Shown one piece after another: positions 43,836 through 53,646 of a stretch of 64,000 nucleotides of DNA (position 1 is the stretch's first letter; each line of letters starts with the position of its first letter). Position numbers and translations under genes: made by a program. Source of the stretch: Gammaproteobacteria bacterium (lineage in GTDB: Bacteria > Pseudomonadota > Gammaproteobacteria > Chromatiales > Chromatiaceae); assembly GCA_020445405.1 (NCBI GenBank), contig JAGRGQ010000007.1, positions 1-64,000 on the forward strand, in the 5' to 3' direction. The notes beneath the pieces were generated by a model. That model was given only the letters and a program-made list of their open reading frames with translations, did not search any database and was not told the DNA's origin.

Positions 43836-45458
43836 TCAGCCTGTGATTCGATCTTTCAGTGCTGCGACCGCGGAGGTCGAGGCCGGTTTGTAAGTCAACT
43901 CGACCCGGGTGCCCTCTCCCGGCTCGCTCTCGATACGGAAAGTGCCGCCCAGCCGCTTGGCCCGCTCCGCCATGATGGAGAGGCCGATATGTTCACCCGG
44001 ACTGCCAACCGGCTTGGTATCCAGAAAGCCCACACCGTCATCCTCCACCAGCAGCAGGTATTCTCCATCCAGATTGCAGGTCAACAGAATTCTCACGGTC
44101 TGCGCGTGCGCATGTTTACGGATATTGGCGAGACTCTCCTGAACGATGCGCAGCATCTGCATCTCCTCGCTGGCACCGAGATGCACACTCCGGCAATTGC
44201 ACTGAAAGAAGATGGAGATACCGGTCTCCTGGCGGAAACGACTGGCCAGCTTCTCCAGTGCCGGCAGCAGTCCCCGTTGATCCAGCGGCGCGCGAAAGCT
44301 GTTGAGCAGCTCGCGCAGCTCGGTATGCGCCTCGTCCAGCCCGCCGCGTATCCTGTGAATCTCCCGGCGGGCCCGTCCGTCCACGGACACCTCCTGTTCC
44401 AGAGTCTCCTCCAGCATCCGCACCTGGTAGCGCAGACTCGCCAGCGTCTGTGCCAGCGAGTCGTGCAGCTCGTTTGCCAGCGCGGTCCTCTCCTCGACAA
44501 TGGAGAGGCGGTGCGCCTCTGCATCCGAGCGCTGCTTCGCAATGGCGATGCCGAGATGATTGCCGATAGTGGCGCTGAGCTCCATCAGATCTTCACGCCC
44601 TTTCATTATGGAACGGGGCACGAAGATGCGGAACATCCCCAGGATATCGCCGTGAAAATTGAGCGGGACCGTGACCTCTTCCAGTTCATCCGGACTGTAC
44701 ATCCGGCGCCCGTTGCGAACCGAGCAGGCCTTGGCGTCGTGTTCGCACAGGATATCCCCGCTGGAGAGCGCTTTTCCGCACTGACAGAGCGGCACCGGCA
44801 GCTGCTCCTTTTCGGTAAGCAGCTTCTCATCCGGGTCGATGCTGCCGACCAGCCGCATATGCCCTGAAGTACTGATCACCTGCACGACCGCGGAGCGGCC
44901 GTGCAGCATATTCTTGACCACCCGCAGCAGGCGGACCAGGAGCTCGTCCATGTCGTCCACCTGATTGATTTTCGCGGCCACGTCGTAGAGTATCTTGAGC
45001 GATGCCGTCTGCTGACTGAGCTGCCGGGTCTGGCGCGCAACCCGGTTGTCCATATCTTCGTAGAGATCGATCAACTCACCGCTAAGGCTGTCCAGATCGC
45101 GGGTGACCGGTCCCAGCACGCCCACCTCCTGCAGCGGCAGATTGGACCATACCCCGCCCTCGCAGACGTCGGCGACCGCACTCTCCAATTCGGCCAGCGG
45201 CTTCAGAAGCTGGCTGTGCAAGCGGTTGCTTCCAACCAGTATCGCGGCCATCGCAAGCGCCCCGCATACCAGCAGCAGCCCCGCCAGGCCCTCCCCCGTC
45301 GCAATCCCCAGAAACAGCAGGATTCCCATCCCGATAATGACAACGAGCACAGCCAGCAGGATACCGAGCGGTCCCAGCAGACGGCCGACCACCAGTATAC
45401 GCAGCACCGGCGAACCGCTAAGCAGCCGGGCAACCGCTCCTTTCAGCGAATTGTGCAT
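43836..45458 (-). CDS. NarX/NarL-type sensor histidine kinase with GAF domain and Cys cluster
   Basis: 540 residues. Two membrane helices lie at about 18-50 and 52-76 with almost no periplasmic loop, so it senses in the membrane or cytoplasm. A HAMP-like segment and coiled coil lead to a GAF-type domain (about 150-310). This has four clustered Cys, 225, 227, 238 and 245 (LCQCGKALSSGDILC...KAC). The HisKA_3 dimerisation region has ELHDSLAQTL (His332), and the ATPase has EDDGVGF and GLSIMAERAKRLGG. No response regulator gene is adjacent. The Cys arrangement could hold an iron-sulfur cluster or act as a thiol switch; that is inference. Confidence 0.88.
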   Translation of the reverse strand: MHNSLKGAVARLLSGSPVLRILVVGRLLGPLGILLAVLVVIIGMGILLFLGIATGEGLAGLLLVCGALAMAAILVGSNRLHSQLLKPLAELESAVADVCEGGVWSNLPLQEVGVLGPVTRDLDSLSGELIDLYEDMDNRVARQTRQLSQQTASLKILYDVAAKINQVDDMDELLVRLLRVVKNMLHGRSAVVQVISTSGHMRLVGSIDPDEKLLTEKEQLPVPLCQCGKALSSGDILCEHDAKACSVRNGRRMYSPDELEEVTVPLNFHGDILGMFRIFVPRSIMKGREDLMELSATIGNHLGIAIAKQRSDAEAHRLSIVEERTALANELHDSLAQTLASLRYQVRMLEETLEQEVSVDGRARREIHRIRGGLDEAHTELRELLNSFRAPLDQRGLLPALEKLASRFRQETGISIFFQCNCRSVHLGASEEMQMLRIVQESLANIRKHAHAQTVRILLTCNLDGEYLLLVEDDGVGFLDTKPVGSPGEHIGLSIMAERAKRLGGTFRIESEPGEGTRVELTYKPASTSAVAALKDRITG

Positions 45459-45667
45459 GTCGCTCCACTTCCCGCTTGTCCTGAGTGACTATCTTATCGT
45501 GATTGCGCTCGAGCCACAGCAAACGCCCCGATACCCCTGGCGAAAAACTGCCTGCCGCACCGAAAACAGGCGGAGAATCCGCTGTTATCTACAGACCCGG
45601 GAGTCGGCATTCGGTTCAGTTGCCGCAAACTGCGCAAGCGCAACGCAGGCCGGTGAGAAATTTTTTT

Positions 45668-46816
45668 TCATCCGCACCCGGCCCTACCCATCAGGGAGCG
45701 CACCGCCTCCAGCCGCTTGAGCCGAAGCATGCGGCCGAGTTCCGCCCCCTCCAGTCCGCTGCGCTGCAGCGCAGCCGGCGTTATGGCCGCGACCGAATCC
45801 AGCGCCCGCAGAACCAGTTCATGCGTCTGCGCCAGATCGGGCCAGAGCGCATCCGCCGCGCAGAGAAATGCCTTCAGTCCCGCGGCGGAGTGCAGCGCTC
45901 TGGTCGCCCCGATTAGTTCCAGCAGCCGCGCCGGGTCCCCCGCCGAGGCCTCGCGGTAGACCGGCGCCATCCTGAGGGTCAGCTTCAGCAGCTCGAGACA
46001 CGGCTTCTCCACCCTGAGTTCTCCCACCGCCCCCGCCGCATCTCCTGCGGTTACTGCGGCGTGGTAAAAAGCCACCGCAAAACGGACTCCGGTGCCGGCA
46101 TCCTGCCGCACCGCCCGCTGCAGCGCGGCCACCATCGGGCACTCCGCGTTTTTCACGTGGCTGTCCTGCCGCGGCAGCGACCGGTCAAGCGCCGGCAACA
46201 ACCGCACCAGTGCGCCGCAGCTGTGCAGCACCTGAAAGAAGCGCCAGGGCTGATCTTCCGGCAGCGCCTGTTTCATCTCCTGCCAGATGCGTTCCGGCTG
46301 CAGTGTCTCCAGCTCCGCGGATGCCGCCATCGTACGCAGCAGCTTTTGGGTGCCGTGACTGACCCGGAAACCCCAGCGCCCGAGCCTGGCGGCAAAACGG
46401 GCGACCCGCAGCAGCCGCACCGGATCTTCAACGAAGGCTGGCGAGATGTGGCGCAGCAGCCCTGCGTTCAGGTCGCTCTGACCGCCGAACGGATCGACCA
46501 GGTTACCGGTTTCATCCTCCGCGATGGCGTTGATGGTCAGATCGCGCCTGATCAGATCCTGCTCCAGCGTGACATCGGGACCGGCGTCTATGGAAAAGCC
46601 TTTGTAGCCCGGCCCCGTTTTCGTTTCGCGCCGGGCCAGCGCGTACTCCTCGCCCGTTTCAGGATGCAGAAAAACCGGGAAATCAACGTCCGCGCGCCGA
46701 TATCCCCGCTGCAGCATGACGCTTTCGCTGGCCCCCACAACGACCCAGTCGCGGTCGCGCACCGGCAGGCCGAGCAACCGGTCGCGCACTGCCCCGCCGA
46801 CCAGATAGATCCGCAT
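45668..46816 (-). CDS. cca: CCA-adding tRNA nucleotidyltransferase
   Basis: 382 residues from the ATG at 46816, whose A is the last base of the upstream ABC gene's stop codon. The class II head is complete: [20 protein letters not shown] with the catalytic DxD, then [18 protein letters not shown] and the arm [15 protein letters not shown]. It adds CCA to tRNA 3' ends. Compared with E. coli Cca (412 residues) it is shorter, and the HD phosphohydrolase motif is not seen: the corresponding stretch reads [16 protein letters not shown]. The nucleotidyltransferase is probably active, the phosphatase side activity lost. 209 bases without a gene lie downstream. Confidence 0.9.
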   Translation of the reverse strand: MRIYLVGGAVRDRLLGLPVRDRDWVVVGASESVMLQRGYRRADVDFPVFLHPETGEEYALARRETKTGPGYKGFSIDAGPDVTLEQDLIRRDLTINAIAEDETGNLVDPFGGQSDLNAGLLRHISPAFVEDPVRLLRVARFAARLGRWGFRVSHGTQKLLRTMAASAELETLQPERIWQEMKQALPEDQPWRFFQVLHSCGALVRLLPALDRSLPRQDSHVKNAECPMVAALQRAVRQDAGTGVRFAVAFYHAAVTAGDAAGAVGELRVEKPCLELLKLTLRMAPVYREASAGDPARLLELIGATRALHSAAGLKAFLCAADALWPDLAQTHELVLRALDSVAAITPAALQRSGLEGAELGRMLRLKRLEAVRSLMGRAGCG

Positions 46817-48618
46817 TACACCGTCTCCATCCGCTGCCTGTTCTCCTGCTGCTGCAGCAGCCACATCTCGCTGTAGACACCCCCCTTGGCAAGCAGCTGC
46901 CGGTGGCTGCCCTGTTCGATAATGCACCCCTCCTCCATCACCAGAATGCGGTCTGCATCGACCACGGTGGAGAGCCGGTGGGCGATCACCAGCGTGGTGT
47001 GATTGGCGGCGACCTGGCGCAGCGTCTCCAGTATCGCCTGTTCGGTCTTGCTGTCCAGAGATGAAGTCGCCTCGTCGAATACCAGAATTCTGGGCTTTTT
47101 CAGGATCGCCCGGGCGATCGCGATGCGCTGTTTCTCACCGCCGGACAGCTTCAGTCCCCGCTCACCCACCAGCGTTTCGTAGCGCTTCGGCAGGCGCTCG
47201 ATGAAATCCCGGATGCAGGCGACATCGGCGGCGGCCTCGATCTCCTCGCGGCCGGCATCGTATCTGCCGTAGACAATATTGTAGCGGATGGTGTTGTTGA
47301 ACAGCACGCTGTCCTGGGGCACTATCGCGATCCCCCGGCGCAGGCTCTGCTGCGTCACATCCCGTATATCCTGTCCGTCGATTGTCACCCGTCCGCCGGT
47401 CACGTCGTAAAAACGGAACAGCAGCCGCGCCAGCGTCGATTTGCCCGCGCCGCTATGCCCCACCACCGCGACCTTCTCCCCCGGCCGCACGACAAAATCG
47501 ATCTGCCGCAGTATTTCGCGGTCGTCCTGGTAGGCGAATGCCACGTTTTCAAACCTGATCTCCCCCTGGTCCAGCCGCAGCTCGCGGGCATCCGGCTTGT
47601 CCCGGATCTCCGGCTTCCTGTCCAGCAGCTTGAATATCAGGTCCATATCGGCCAATGAGTATTTTATCTGCCGGTAGATCATTCCGAGGAAATTGAGCGG
47701 AATGAAAAGCTGCAGCATAAAGGCGTTGACCAGCACCAGATCGCCGATTGTCATCGTGCCGTCGACCACACTGGCAGTCGCATAAAACATGATCAGCGTA
47801 ACCCCCAGCGCGATGATCGCCCCCTGCCCGAAATTGAGCAGGGACATCGATGTCTGGCTCTTGACCGCGACGCCCTCCCAACTGTCCAGACTGCGGTCGA
47901 AGCGCTCGAGTTCCAACTGCTCGTTACCAAAATATTTGACTGTCTCGTAGTTGATCAGACTGTCCACCGCCTGCGCGTTCGATTCCGACTCCAGCCTGTT
48001 CATCTGGTGGCGGAAGTCCATCCTCCACTCGGTCACCGCCAGCGTAAACGCGATGTACACCGCCACCGTCGAAAAGGTGATCAATGTGAACACCGGCGCG
48101 TACTGGCTGAACATAATCACGGCAACCAGAGAGAACTCCACCAGCATCGGAAAAATACTGAATACCATGTAGTTCAGTATCGAGCTTACACTGCGGGTGC
48201 CGCGCTCCAGGTCGCGGCTGATGGCGCCGGTCCGGCGCTCCAGGTGAAAGCGCAGCGACAGACTGTGCAGATGCGCCAGCACCCGGGTCGAGAGGCGCCG
48301 CATCGCGTGATAACGCACCCGGGCGAAGACAACGTCGCGCAGCTCATTGAAAAGCGAACTGCTCAAACGCAGCGCGCCGTAGGCGATCAGCAGCGCCACC
48401 GGCACCACCAATAACTCCTGTGCCCGGTCCAGGTTGTCCACGATCTGTTTGAGCAGGACCGGAATTCCCACATTGGCCAGCTTGGCAAGCACCAGGCAGA
48501 CCAGCGCGAACAGCGCCCGCCCGCGATACTCCCAGAGAAACGGCAGCATCGACCGCAGATTGTGCCAGTCGCGTCTGTCTTTATGGGGCTTCGACTGGTT
48601 GGAGATGTGGTGCGCCAT
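46816..48618 (-). CDS. atmA: Atm1-type ABC exporter (permease-ATPase fusion)
   Basis: 600 residues from the ATG at 48618; an in-frame TTG nine codons upstream lies in a repeat. Six transmembrane helices (about 30-310) precede the ATPase: Walker [22 protein letters not shown]-loop [13 protein letters not shown], signature [15 protein letters not shown], Walker [14 protein letters not shown] and switch VIAHRLSTV. The intact [11 protein letters not shown] and [20 protein letters not shown] are typical of the ABCB7/Atm1/HMT1 group, which exports glutathione-linked sulfur compounds or metal-thiol conjugates. It shares one base with cca. Confidence 0.9.
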   Translation of the reverse strand: MAHHISNQSKPHKDRRDWHNLRSMLPFLWEYRGRALFALVCLVLAKLANVGIPVLLKQIVDNLDRAQELLVVPVALLIAYGALRLSSSLFNELRDVVFARVRYHAMRRLSTRVLAHLHSLSLRFHLERRTGAISRDLERGTRSVSSILNYMVFSIFPMLVEFSLVAVIMFSQYAPVFTLITFSTVAVYIAFTLAVTEWRMDFRHQMNRLESESNAQAVDSLINYETVKYFGNEQLELERFDRSLDSWEGVAVKSQTSMSLLNFGQGAIIALGVTLIMFYATASVVDGTMTIGDLVLVNAFMLQLFIPLNFLGMIYRQIKYSLADMDLIFKLLDRKPEIRDKPDARELRLDQGEIRFENVAFAYQDDREILRQIDFVVRPGEKVAVVGHSGAGKSTLARLLFRFYDVTGGRVTIDGQDIRDVTQQSLRRGIAIVPQDSVLFNNTIRYNIVYGRYDAGREEIEAAADVACIRDFIERLPKRYETLVGERGLKLSGGEKQRIAIARAILKKPRILVFDEATSSLDSKTEQAILETLRQVAANHTTLVIAHRLSTVVDADRILVMEEGCIIEQGSHRQLLAKGGVYSEMWLLQQQENRQRMETV

Positions 48619-48622
48619 GTCA

Positions 48623-48759
48623 GGGCCTGTTAACAGCAGCCGCAAACACGGCTAAAATCGGAAACAAATCACTTGTAGAGGCTGTCGGACTTGACGCTGT
48701 TTGGCTGTAAATCGCTGGATAACGATCAACTCAGCTTATCGAACTCGTTTAACAGGCCC
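48623..48759. repeat. 137-bp miniature element with 11-bp inverted ends
   Basis: GGGCCTGTTAA (48623-48633) and TTAACAGGCCC (48749-48759) face each other across a non-coding core. A single end, GGGGCCTGTTAACA, occurs at 34958-34971 before livH. A second dyad, TCAGCTTATCG (48731-48741) with its complement at 48775-48785, overlaps the right end. The element starts four bases upstream of the atmA ATG on the minus strand, so it must supply that gene's leader. The remainder of the 335-base gap (48619-48953) shows no gene. Confidence 0.55.
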
Positions 48760-48953
48760 GCTGTTCGCCCCGTACGATAAGCTGAATTGATTCACCCCGG
48801 CGATTTTCGCTTCAATACAGATGAATCCGAAAGTCTCCCAGATCCGGATTCTATAGGAAACCGGCAGTAAAAAACGCGCCTTTTATCGAGGCTTGCGGCA
48901 GCGCCGGATCGACCAGCCGGTTTCCGCACGGACACTATCTACCGGAGGGGCCG

Positions 48954-49298
48954 ATGACCCAGGACTGCAGCTACAACGAATTACACCCGCTACAGGTATT
49001 GGACGACAGTATGGAACCGGAGTTTCCGCGCAATTGCATCATCGTGATCGAACCGTCGGAAGTGTGCGCCACCGGCGCCTACGTCATCGTAAACCTGGGC
49101 GATGAGCGCTGGTTTCGTCAGTACGTCAGGTATGCCGATGGCAGCCAGAAGCTGAAGGCCGTCAACCCGGTGTATCCGGATATTCCCATCGAGAGCGGCC
49201 AGTTCAAAATCGAAGGGGTCGTCGTCCAGCGCAACGTCAGACGCAAAATCAAACATTACCACCCCTATCGGCCAGACAACGGCATCGAGTTGCGATAG
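48954..49298 (+). CDS. Stand-alone LexA/S24 peptidase-like domain protein
   Basis: 114 residues after GGAGGGGCCG. It aligns with the C-terminal half of LexA/UmuD: LDDSMEPEFPRNCIIVIEPS has the Ser (Ser19) followed by Met-Glu-Pro; AYVIVNLGDERWFRQYVRYAD and LKAVNPVYPDIPIE follow, then FKIEGVVVQ. There is no helix-turn-helix. At the position of the general-base Lys (VKRL in LexA) it has Arg55 (WFRQY), so proteolysis may be impaired. It could be a UmuD-like or transcription-accessory protein, or an inactive scaffold. It stands alone between atmA and an acyl-CoA synthetase. Confidence 0.75.
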   Translation: MTQDCSYNELHPLQVLDDSMEPEFPRNCIIVIEPSEVCATGAYVIVNLGDERWFRQYVRYADGSQKLKAVNPVYPDIPIESGQFKIEGVVVQRNVRRKIKHYHPYRPDNGIELR

Positions 49299-49391
49299 CC
49301 ATTCCGGCAATCGGCGCTGGCCGCAGAAACTCTGGATAATATGACTCTGGTCCCCTATGTTTGAGACAACTCACTGTTGCGGTTTATCCGA

Positions 49392-51200
49392 ATGAGAACA
49401 AAGCGGCTGGACATCACACTGGCAGAGGCCGGGACCCTTTCCGGCCTTTTTCGTCAACGTATTCTGAAAACCCCGGATCACGTCGCCTACCGCCACTATG
49501 ACAGCGAAGCCGGCGTCTGGAGGGATACGACCTGGAAAGAGATGGGTGAGGCTGCCGCGCGCTGGCAGACCGCATTGACCGGCGAGGGACTGCAGCCGGG
49601 CGACCGGGTCGGCATCATGATGCCGAACTGCCGTGAATGGGTGATGTTCGATCAGGCGACGATGGGACTCGGCCTGATCAACGTCCCGCTGTTCTACAAT
49701 GACCGCGGCGGAAACGTGGCCTATATCGCCCGGGATGCAGCGCTGCGTCTGCTGGTCATCCAGGGCGAGGAGCAGTGGCGGCGTCTCGAACCGGTGTTGG
49801 AGTCGCTCTCCAGCGTTAAAAAAATCATCTCGCTGCAGCCCATTGCCGGCAGCGGCGGCGACAACCGTCTCTGCCCCGCATCGGCGTGGCTGCCGGAGCG
49901 CGGCGACAGGTTTCTGGTGAATGCGGATATCGATCCGGACGGCGCCGCCACCGTTGTCTACACCTCCGGCACCACCGGCCACCCCAAGGGGGTGATGCTC
50001 AGTCACAACAACATCCTGTGCAACGCGTTCGACGCGCTGATGACCACCAACGCCGGCAGCGGCGACATCATGCTCTCCTTTCTGCCGCTGTCGCATATGC
50101 TGGAACGGACCGCGGGCTACTATCTGGCCATGCTCGGGGATATGACGGTGGCCTATGCGCGCTCCGTGCCGCTGCTGGCGGAGGATCTGGTCGCTATCCG
50201 GCCGACCGTTCTGATCAGCGTGCCGCGCATCTACGAGCGGATATACGCGAGAATACAGGAGGGTCTTGCCGCCAAACCGGCGATCGTCCGCACACTCTTC
50301 AATCTCGCGGTCGATGTGGGATGGAGGCGTTTTCTCTATCTGCAGCACAGGCGCAACTGGTCGGCCTCCCTGCTGTTGTGGCCGCTGCTGGAAAAGCTGG
50401 TGGCCGGAAAAGTGGTGGAAAAGCTGGGCGGACGGCTGCAGTTCGCGATCAGCGGCGGCGCGCCGCTGCCGATGCCGGTCGCCCGGGTTTTTCTTGCACT
50501 GGGCGTGCCGCTGATCCAGGGATACGGGCTGACCGAGTCCAGCCCGGTGCTTGCGGTCAACCAGGTCGAGGATAATGTACCGGAGAGCGTCGGCAAAGCA
50601 CTGGCCAACGTCGAACTGCGCATCGGCAAGGAGAACGAGCTGCTGGCGCGCGGCCGCCCGGTCATGCTCGGCTTCTGGAGCAGGGCGGAGGAGACCGCCC
50701 GGGTGATCGATGCGGCGGGCTGGCTGCACACCGGCGATATCGCCAGCATCGACGAGCAGGGGTATGTCTATATCACCGGCCGCCTCAAGGACATCATCGT
50801 GCTCGCGAATGGCGAAAAGGTTTCACCTGCGGATATGGAGCTGGCGATCTCCATGGATCCGCTGTTTGAACAGGTGATGGTGATCGGCGAAGGGAGGCCG
50901 TTTCTCGCGGCATTGGTGGTACCGGAGCAGGGGCAGTGGAAAAAACTGATGTCCGAATTGGGCATGGAGCCGGATTCAGCCGCCTGTTACCACGACGCCG
51001 GGGTGGCCGGAGTCGTCCTGCAGCGGATCTGCGACCGGCTGCACGATTTCCCGGGTTACGCGCAGATACGCGCGATTGCACTGCTCAGCGAGCCCTGGAG
51101 CGTGGAGAACGGGCTGCTCACACCGACGCTCAAGACCCGGCGCAACCAGGTGCTGGCGCATTTTGAGAACGAAGTGCATCGGTTATACCTGGGGCACTGA
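49392..51200 (+). CDS. FAA1-type long-chain acyl-CoA synthetase
   Basis: 602 residues from the ATG at 49392 (a TTG at 49377 is also in frame; neither has a good ribosome-binding site). Motifs: VVYTSGTTGHPKGVMLSHNN, LPLSHMLERTAGYY, QGYGLTESSPVLAVN, WLHTGDIASIDEQGYVYITG and GEKVSPADMEL. It adenylates fatty acids and forms the CoA ester, the entry to beta-oxidation. The TauE permease follows 34 bases later. It is the fourth adenylating enzyme in the window, with the genes at 16856, 32176 and 39425. Confidence 0.9.
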   Translation: MRTKRLDITLAEAGTLSGLFRQRILKTPDHVAYRHYDSEAGVWRDTTWKEMGEAAARWQTALTGEGLQPGDRVGIMMPNCREWVMFDQATMGLGLINVPLFYNDRGGNVAYIARDAALRLLVIQGEEQWRRLEPVLESLSSVKKIISLQPIAGSGGDNRLCPASAWLPERGDRFLVNADIDPDGAATVVYTSGTTGHPKGVMLSHNNILCNAFDALMTTNAGSGDIMLSFLPLSHMLERTAGYYLAMLGDMTVAYARSVPLLAEDLVAIRPTVLISVPRIYERIYARIQEGLAAKPAIVRTLFNLAVDVGWRRFLYLQHRRNWSASLLLWPLLEKLVAGKVVEKLGGRLQFAISGGAPLPMPVARVFLALGVPLIQGYGLTESSPVLAVNQVEDNVPESVGKALANVELRIGKENELLARGRPVMLGFWSRAEETARVIDAAGWLHTGDIASIDEQGYVYITGRLKDIIVLANGEKVSPADMELAISMDPLFEQVMVIGEGRPFLAALVVPEQGQWKKLMSELGMEPDSAACYHDAGVAGVVLQRICDRLHDFPGYAQIRAIALLSEPWSVENGLLTPTLKTRRNQVLAHFENEVHRLYLGH

Positions 51201-51234
51201 CGCAACGGACATCGTCTCTACAGCAGGACAGGAT

Positions 51235-52041
51235 ATGCTAGCGCCCGAATGGATATTGTCCTTTTTGTTTTTGGGCGCTTTCGCCGGGTTTATGGCGGGA
51301 CTGCTGGGTATCGGCGGCGGTGGAATAATGGTGCCGGTGCTGACATCGCTATTCCTGGTGAACGGTGTCGCCGTCGATAATGTCGTTCATCTGGCTTTGG
51401 GTACCTCTATGGCATCCATGATCGTCACCACTTTTTCGAGTTTTCGCGCGCACAATGCAAAAGGCGTTGTGGTCAGGAAAGCGGTCAAGGGCATGGTCTT
51501 CGGTATTATCTCGGGTACATTTCTGGCGACATTTCTCGCCTCTTACCTGAGCTCGATCTATCTTGCGGTTTTCTTTTCCCTGTTCATGGCATTCGTATCG
51601 ACTCAGATGTTTTTGAACAAGCGACCCAAACCGTCCAGGGAATTGGCAGGCAACCCGGGGTTGTTCGCGGCCGGCGCCGGCATTGGCGCCGTGTCGGCAC
51701 TGGTCTCCATCGGAGGCGGCTCCCTGACGGTGCCCTATCTGATCTGGCAGAACGTTGACATCAAGCAGGCAATAGGCACCTCGGCGGCCATCGGACTGCC
51801 GATCTCCATCGCAGGTACTTCGGGTTATCTGATCAATGGCTGGAGTTACTCTTCCCCGCAGGACTTTGTTCTTGGCTTTGTCTATCTGCCCGCGGTCCTG
51901 CTGATCTCCATCACCAGCTTTTTTGCCGCGCCCTACGGCGCCAGACTGGCCCACAGGCTGCCGGTATCCATACTAAAAAAGATATTTGCGGTGCTGCTGA
52001 TTTTTTTGAGTATAAAAATGCTGGTCTCGGTAGTCGGATAA
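51235..52041 (+). CDS. TauE/SafE-family permease
   Basis: 268 residues from the ATG at 51235 after AGGACAGG; the longer frame overlaps the synthetase. About eight helices in two repeats, each with a Gly-rich signature: GLLGIGGGGIMVPVL and ALVSIGGGSLTVPYL. The second repeat also has GTSAAIGLPISIAGT. Family members move sulfonates, sulfoacetate, sulfite or other small anions. No sulfonate enzyme is near, so the cargo is open. Confidence 0.88.
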   Translation: MLAPEWILSFLFLGAFAGFMAGLLGIGGGGIMVPVLTSLFLVNGVAVDNVVHLALGTSMASMIVTTFSSFRAHNAKGVVVRKAVKGMVFGIISGTFLATFLASYLSSIYLAVFFSLFMAFVSTQMFLNKRPKPSRELAGNPGLFAAGAGIGAVSALVSIGGGSLTVPYLIWQNVDIKQAIGTSAAIGLPISIAGTSGYLINGWSYSSPQDFVLGFVYLPAVLLISITSFFAAPYGARLAHRLPVSILKKIFAVLLIFLSIKMLVSVVG

Positions 52042-52166
52042 CGGGAGCCGGGAACTCAGTCTGGTCTCACCATGCCGGTAACCTGCAGGCGGCGCCCGCC
52101 GGTACTATGCTGTTGGCAGAAACCATCGCCGTCCGCTGGCCAGCCTGACAGAGAGGAGGTTTTCCA

Positions 52167-52520
52167 ATGAGAGCCAGATTCGACAATTTCGGTGAGATCG
52201 AGATCGACGGGAAGCAATATCGACACGATGTACTGATCCAGGGCGGTGTTGTGCGCAAGCGGAAAAAAACCGCGTCCAAGGCGTATCGGGATGATTACGG
52301 GCACACGCCGTTGTCGTCGGAGGAGCCGATACCCTGGGGCGGCAGAAGCCTCTACATAGGCACCGGCATGTACGGCGCTCTGCCGGTCATGCCAGCGGTT
52401 TACAAAGAAGCGGAACAACGCGGCGTCGAGCTGGTGGTGGACAGGACCGGAAACATCTGCCGACTGTTGCAGGAGCGCCGGTCCGAAGACATCAATGCCA
52501 TTCTGCATGTGACTTGTTGA
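52167..52520 (+). CDS. Mth938-like (DUF498/NDUFAF3-type) protein
   Basis: 117 residues after an ideal GAGAGGAGG site. It shows the compact alpha/beta Mth938 fold pattern: FGEIEIDGKQYRHDVLIQG, SLYIGTGMYGALPVM, AEQRGVELVVDRTGNICRLL, NAILHVTC at the end. Human NDUFAF3 of this family helps assemble complex I; bacterial members are uncharacterised. It stands alone between the permease and the convergent crotonase. Confidence 0.85.
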   Translation: MRARFDNFGEIEIDGKQYRHDVLIQGGVVRKRKKTASKAYRDDYGHTPLSSEEPIPWGGRSLYIGTGMYGALPVMPAVYKEAEQRGVELVVDRTGNICRLLQERRSEDINAILHVTC

Positions 52521-52650
52521 ACGGGGTTGGTATACGGGGAAAGGCAGCGTTTATCATCCACCCGCGCCGTTGCGTTGATTTCAGGACACAGGCTGCCGAA
52601 CGTTCCCTGACAGCAGGGAGCGGCGCCCTGTTTCTGTTTCCATATCCGCT

Positions 52651-53448
52651 TCAAGCAAACCTGGGTTGCCGTTTCCCGACAAAGGCATCCAGCCCCTCCC
52701 TGAAATCCGCGCCCAGCGCACAGCGCACGAAACTGGCCTGTTCCAACTGCAGCTGCTGCTCCAGCGTATGCTGCAGCGAAGCATTCAGCAGCGCCTTGAC
52801 GCCGGCCATCGCCTGCATCGATCCCCGGGTAATACGGCGCGCCATTTTGTCGGTCTCGGCTTCCAGTTCGTCGTTCGCGACCACGTTGTTGATCAGTCCC
52901 TGCTCAAGCGCGGCGCCCGCGTCCAGCGGCTGGTTGAGCAGACAGAGCGCCGCTGCCCGCTTCAGGCCGACAACTCTGGGCAGGAAGAAGGTGTTGCCGC
53001 CGTCCGGCGTCGTGGCGATCTGCGAATAGGCCTGGGTGAAACGGGCATTGTCCGCGGCGATGGCAAGATCGCAGGCGGCGACCAGGCTCATGCCGTAGCC
53101 GGCAACATTACCGCGAATCGAGGCAATTACCGGTTGCGGCAGACGGCGCAACTGCGCAGCTGCGGCGTTGACCATCCCGATGACGCTTGCCACCTCGGCC
53201 TCCCGTTCCGGCTCCGGCAGCGCCAGACACTGCTGAAAGAAGCGGATATCGCCGCCGGCCATGAAGTGATCGCCCGCCCCTCTCAGGACCAGGCAACGCA
53301 CAGATGCGTTCCGTTCCAGCTCGCCGAACACCCGATTCAGCGCTTCCGCCATCTCCCGGTTGAGTGCGTTCAGCGACCCGGGTCTGTTCAACGTGACCGT
53401 GGCAATCGAATCGGCAATCTGCAGCGCAATCACATCATTCATGATCAA
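52651..53448 (-). CDS. Enoyl-CoA hydratase/isomerase family protein, PaaG-like
   Basis: 265 residues. The oxyanion hole HFMAGGDIRFF is present, but both hydratase glutamates are replaced (GYGMSLVAACD and FTQAYSQI). Instead TTPDGGNTFFLPR keeps the Asp used by PaaG-type double-bond isomerases. Therefore I expect isomerisation of enoyl-CoA double bonds rather than hydration. It is last in the minus-strand run MerR-thiolase-FadN-FadE, 198 bases after the dehydrogenase. An isomerase would let that operon process unsaturated fatty acids. Confidence 0.87.
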   Translation of the reverse strand: MIMNDVIALQIADSIATVTLNRPGSLNALNREMAEALNRVFGELERNASVRCLVLRGAGDHFMAGGDIRFFQQCLALPEPEREAEVASVIGMVNAAAAQLRRLPQPVIASIRGNVAGYGMSLVAACDLAIAADNARFTQAYSQIATTPDGGNTFFLPRVVGLKRAAALCLLNQPLDAGAALEQGLINNVVANDELEAETDKMARRITRGSMQAMAGVKALLNASLQHTLEQQLQLEQASFVRCALGADFREGLDAFVGKRQPRFA

Positions 53449-53646
53449 ACTCCTCTCGGTACGTTCCCCGCAGCAATACGGCGCCGGCGCACGGACTCAC
53501 GCGCTTCTCCGCGTATGCCGCTTCCTGGCGAGGCAATTCCAGCTGAAAAAATCCACCGGCATATCCGGGCACAGCGCAGTGCGCTGTCGGGTGACGGTGG
53601 AACCCGGCATTTACCCGTGCAACGTCCGGATAGATGCACTGTTCCG

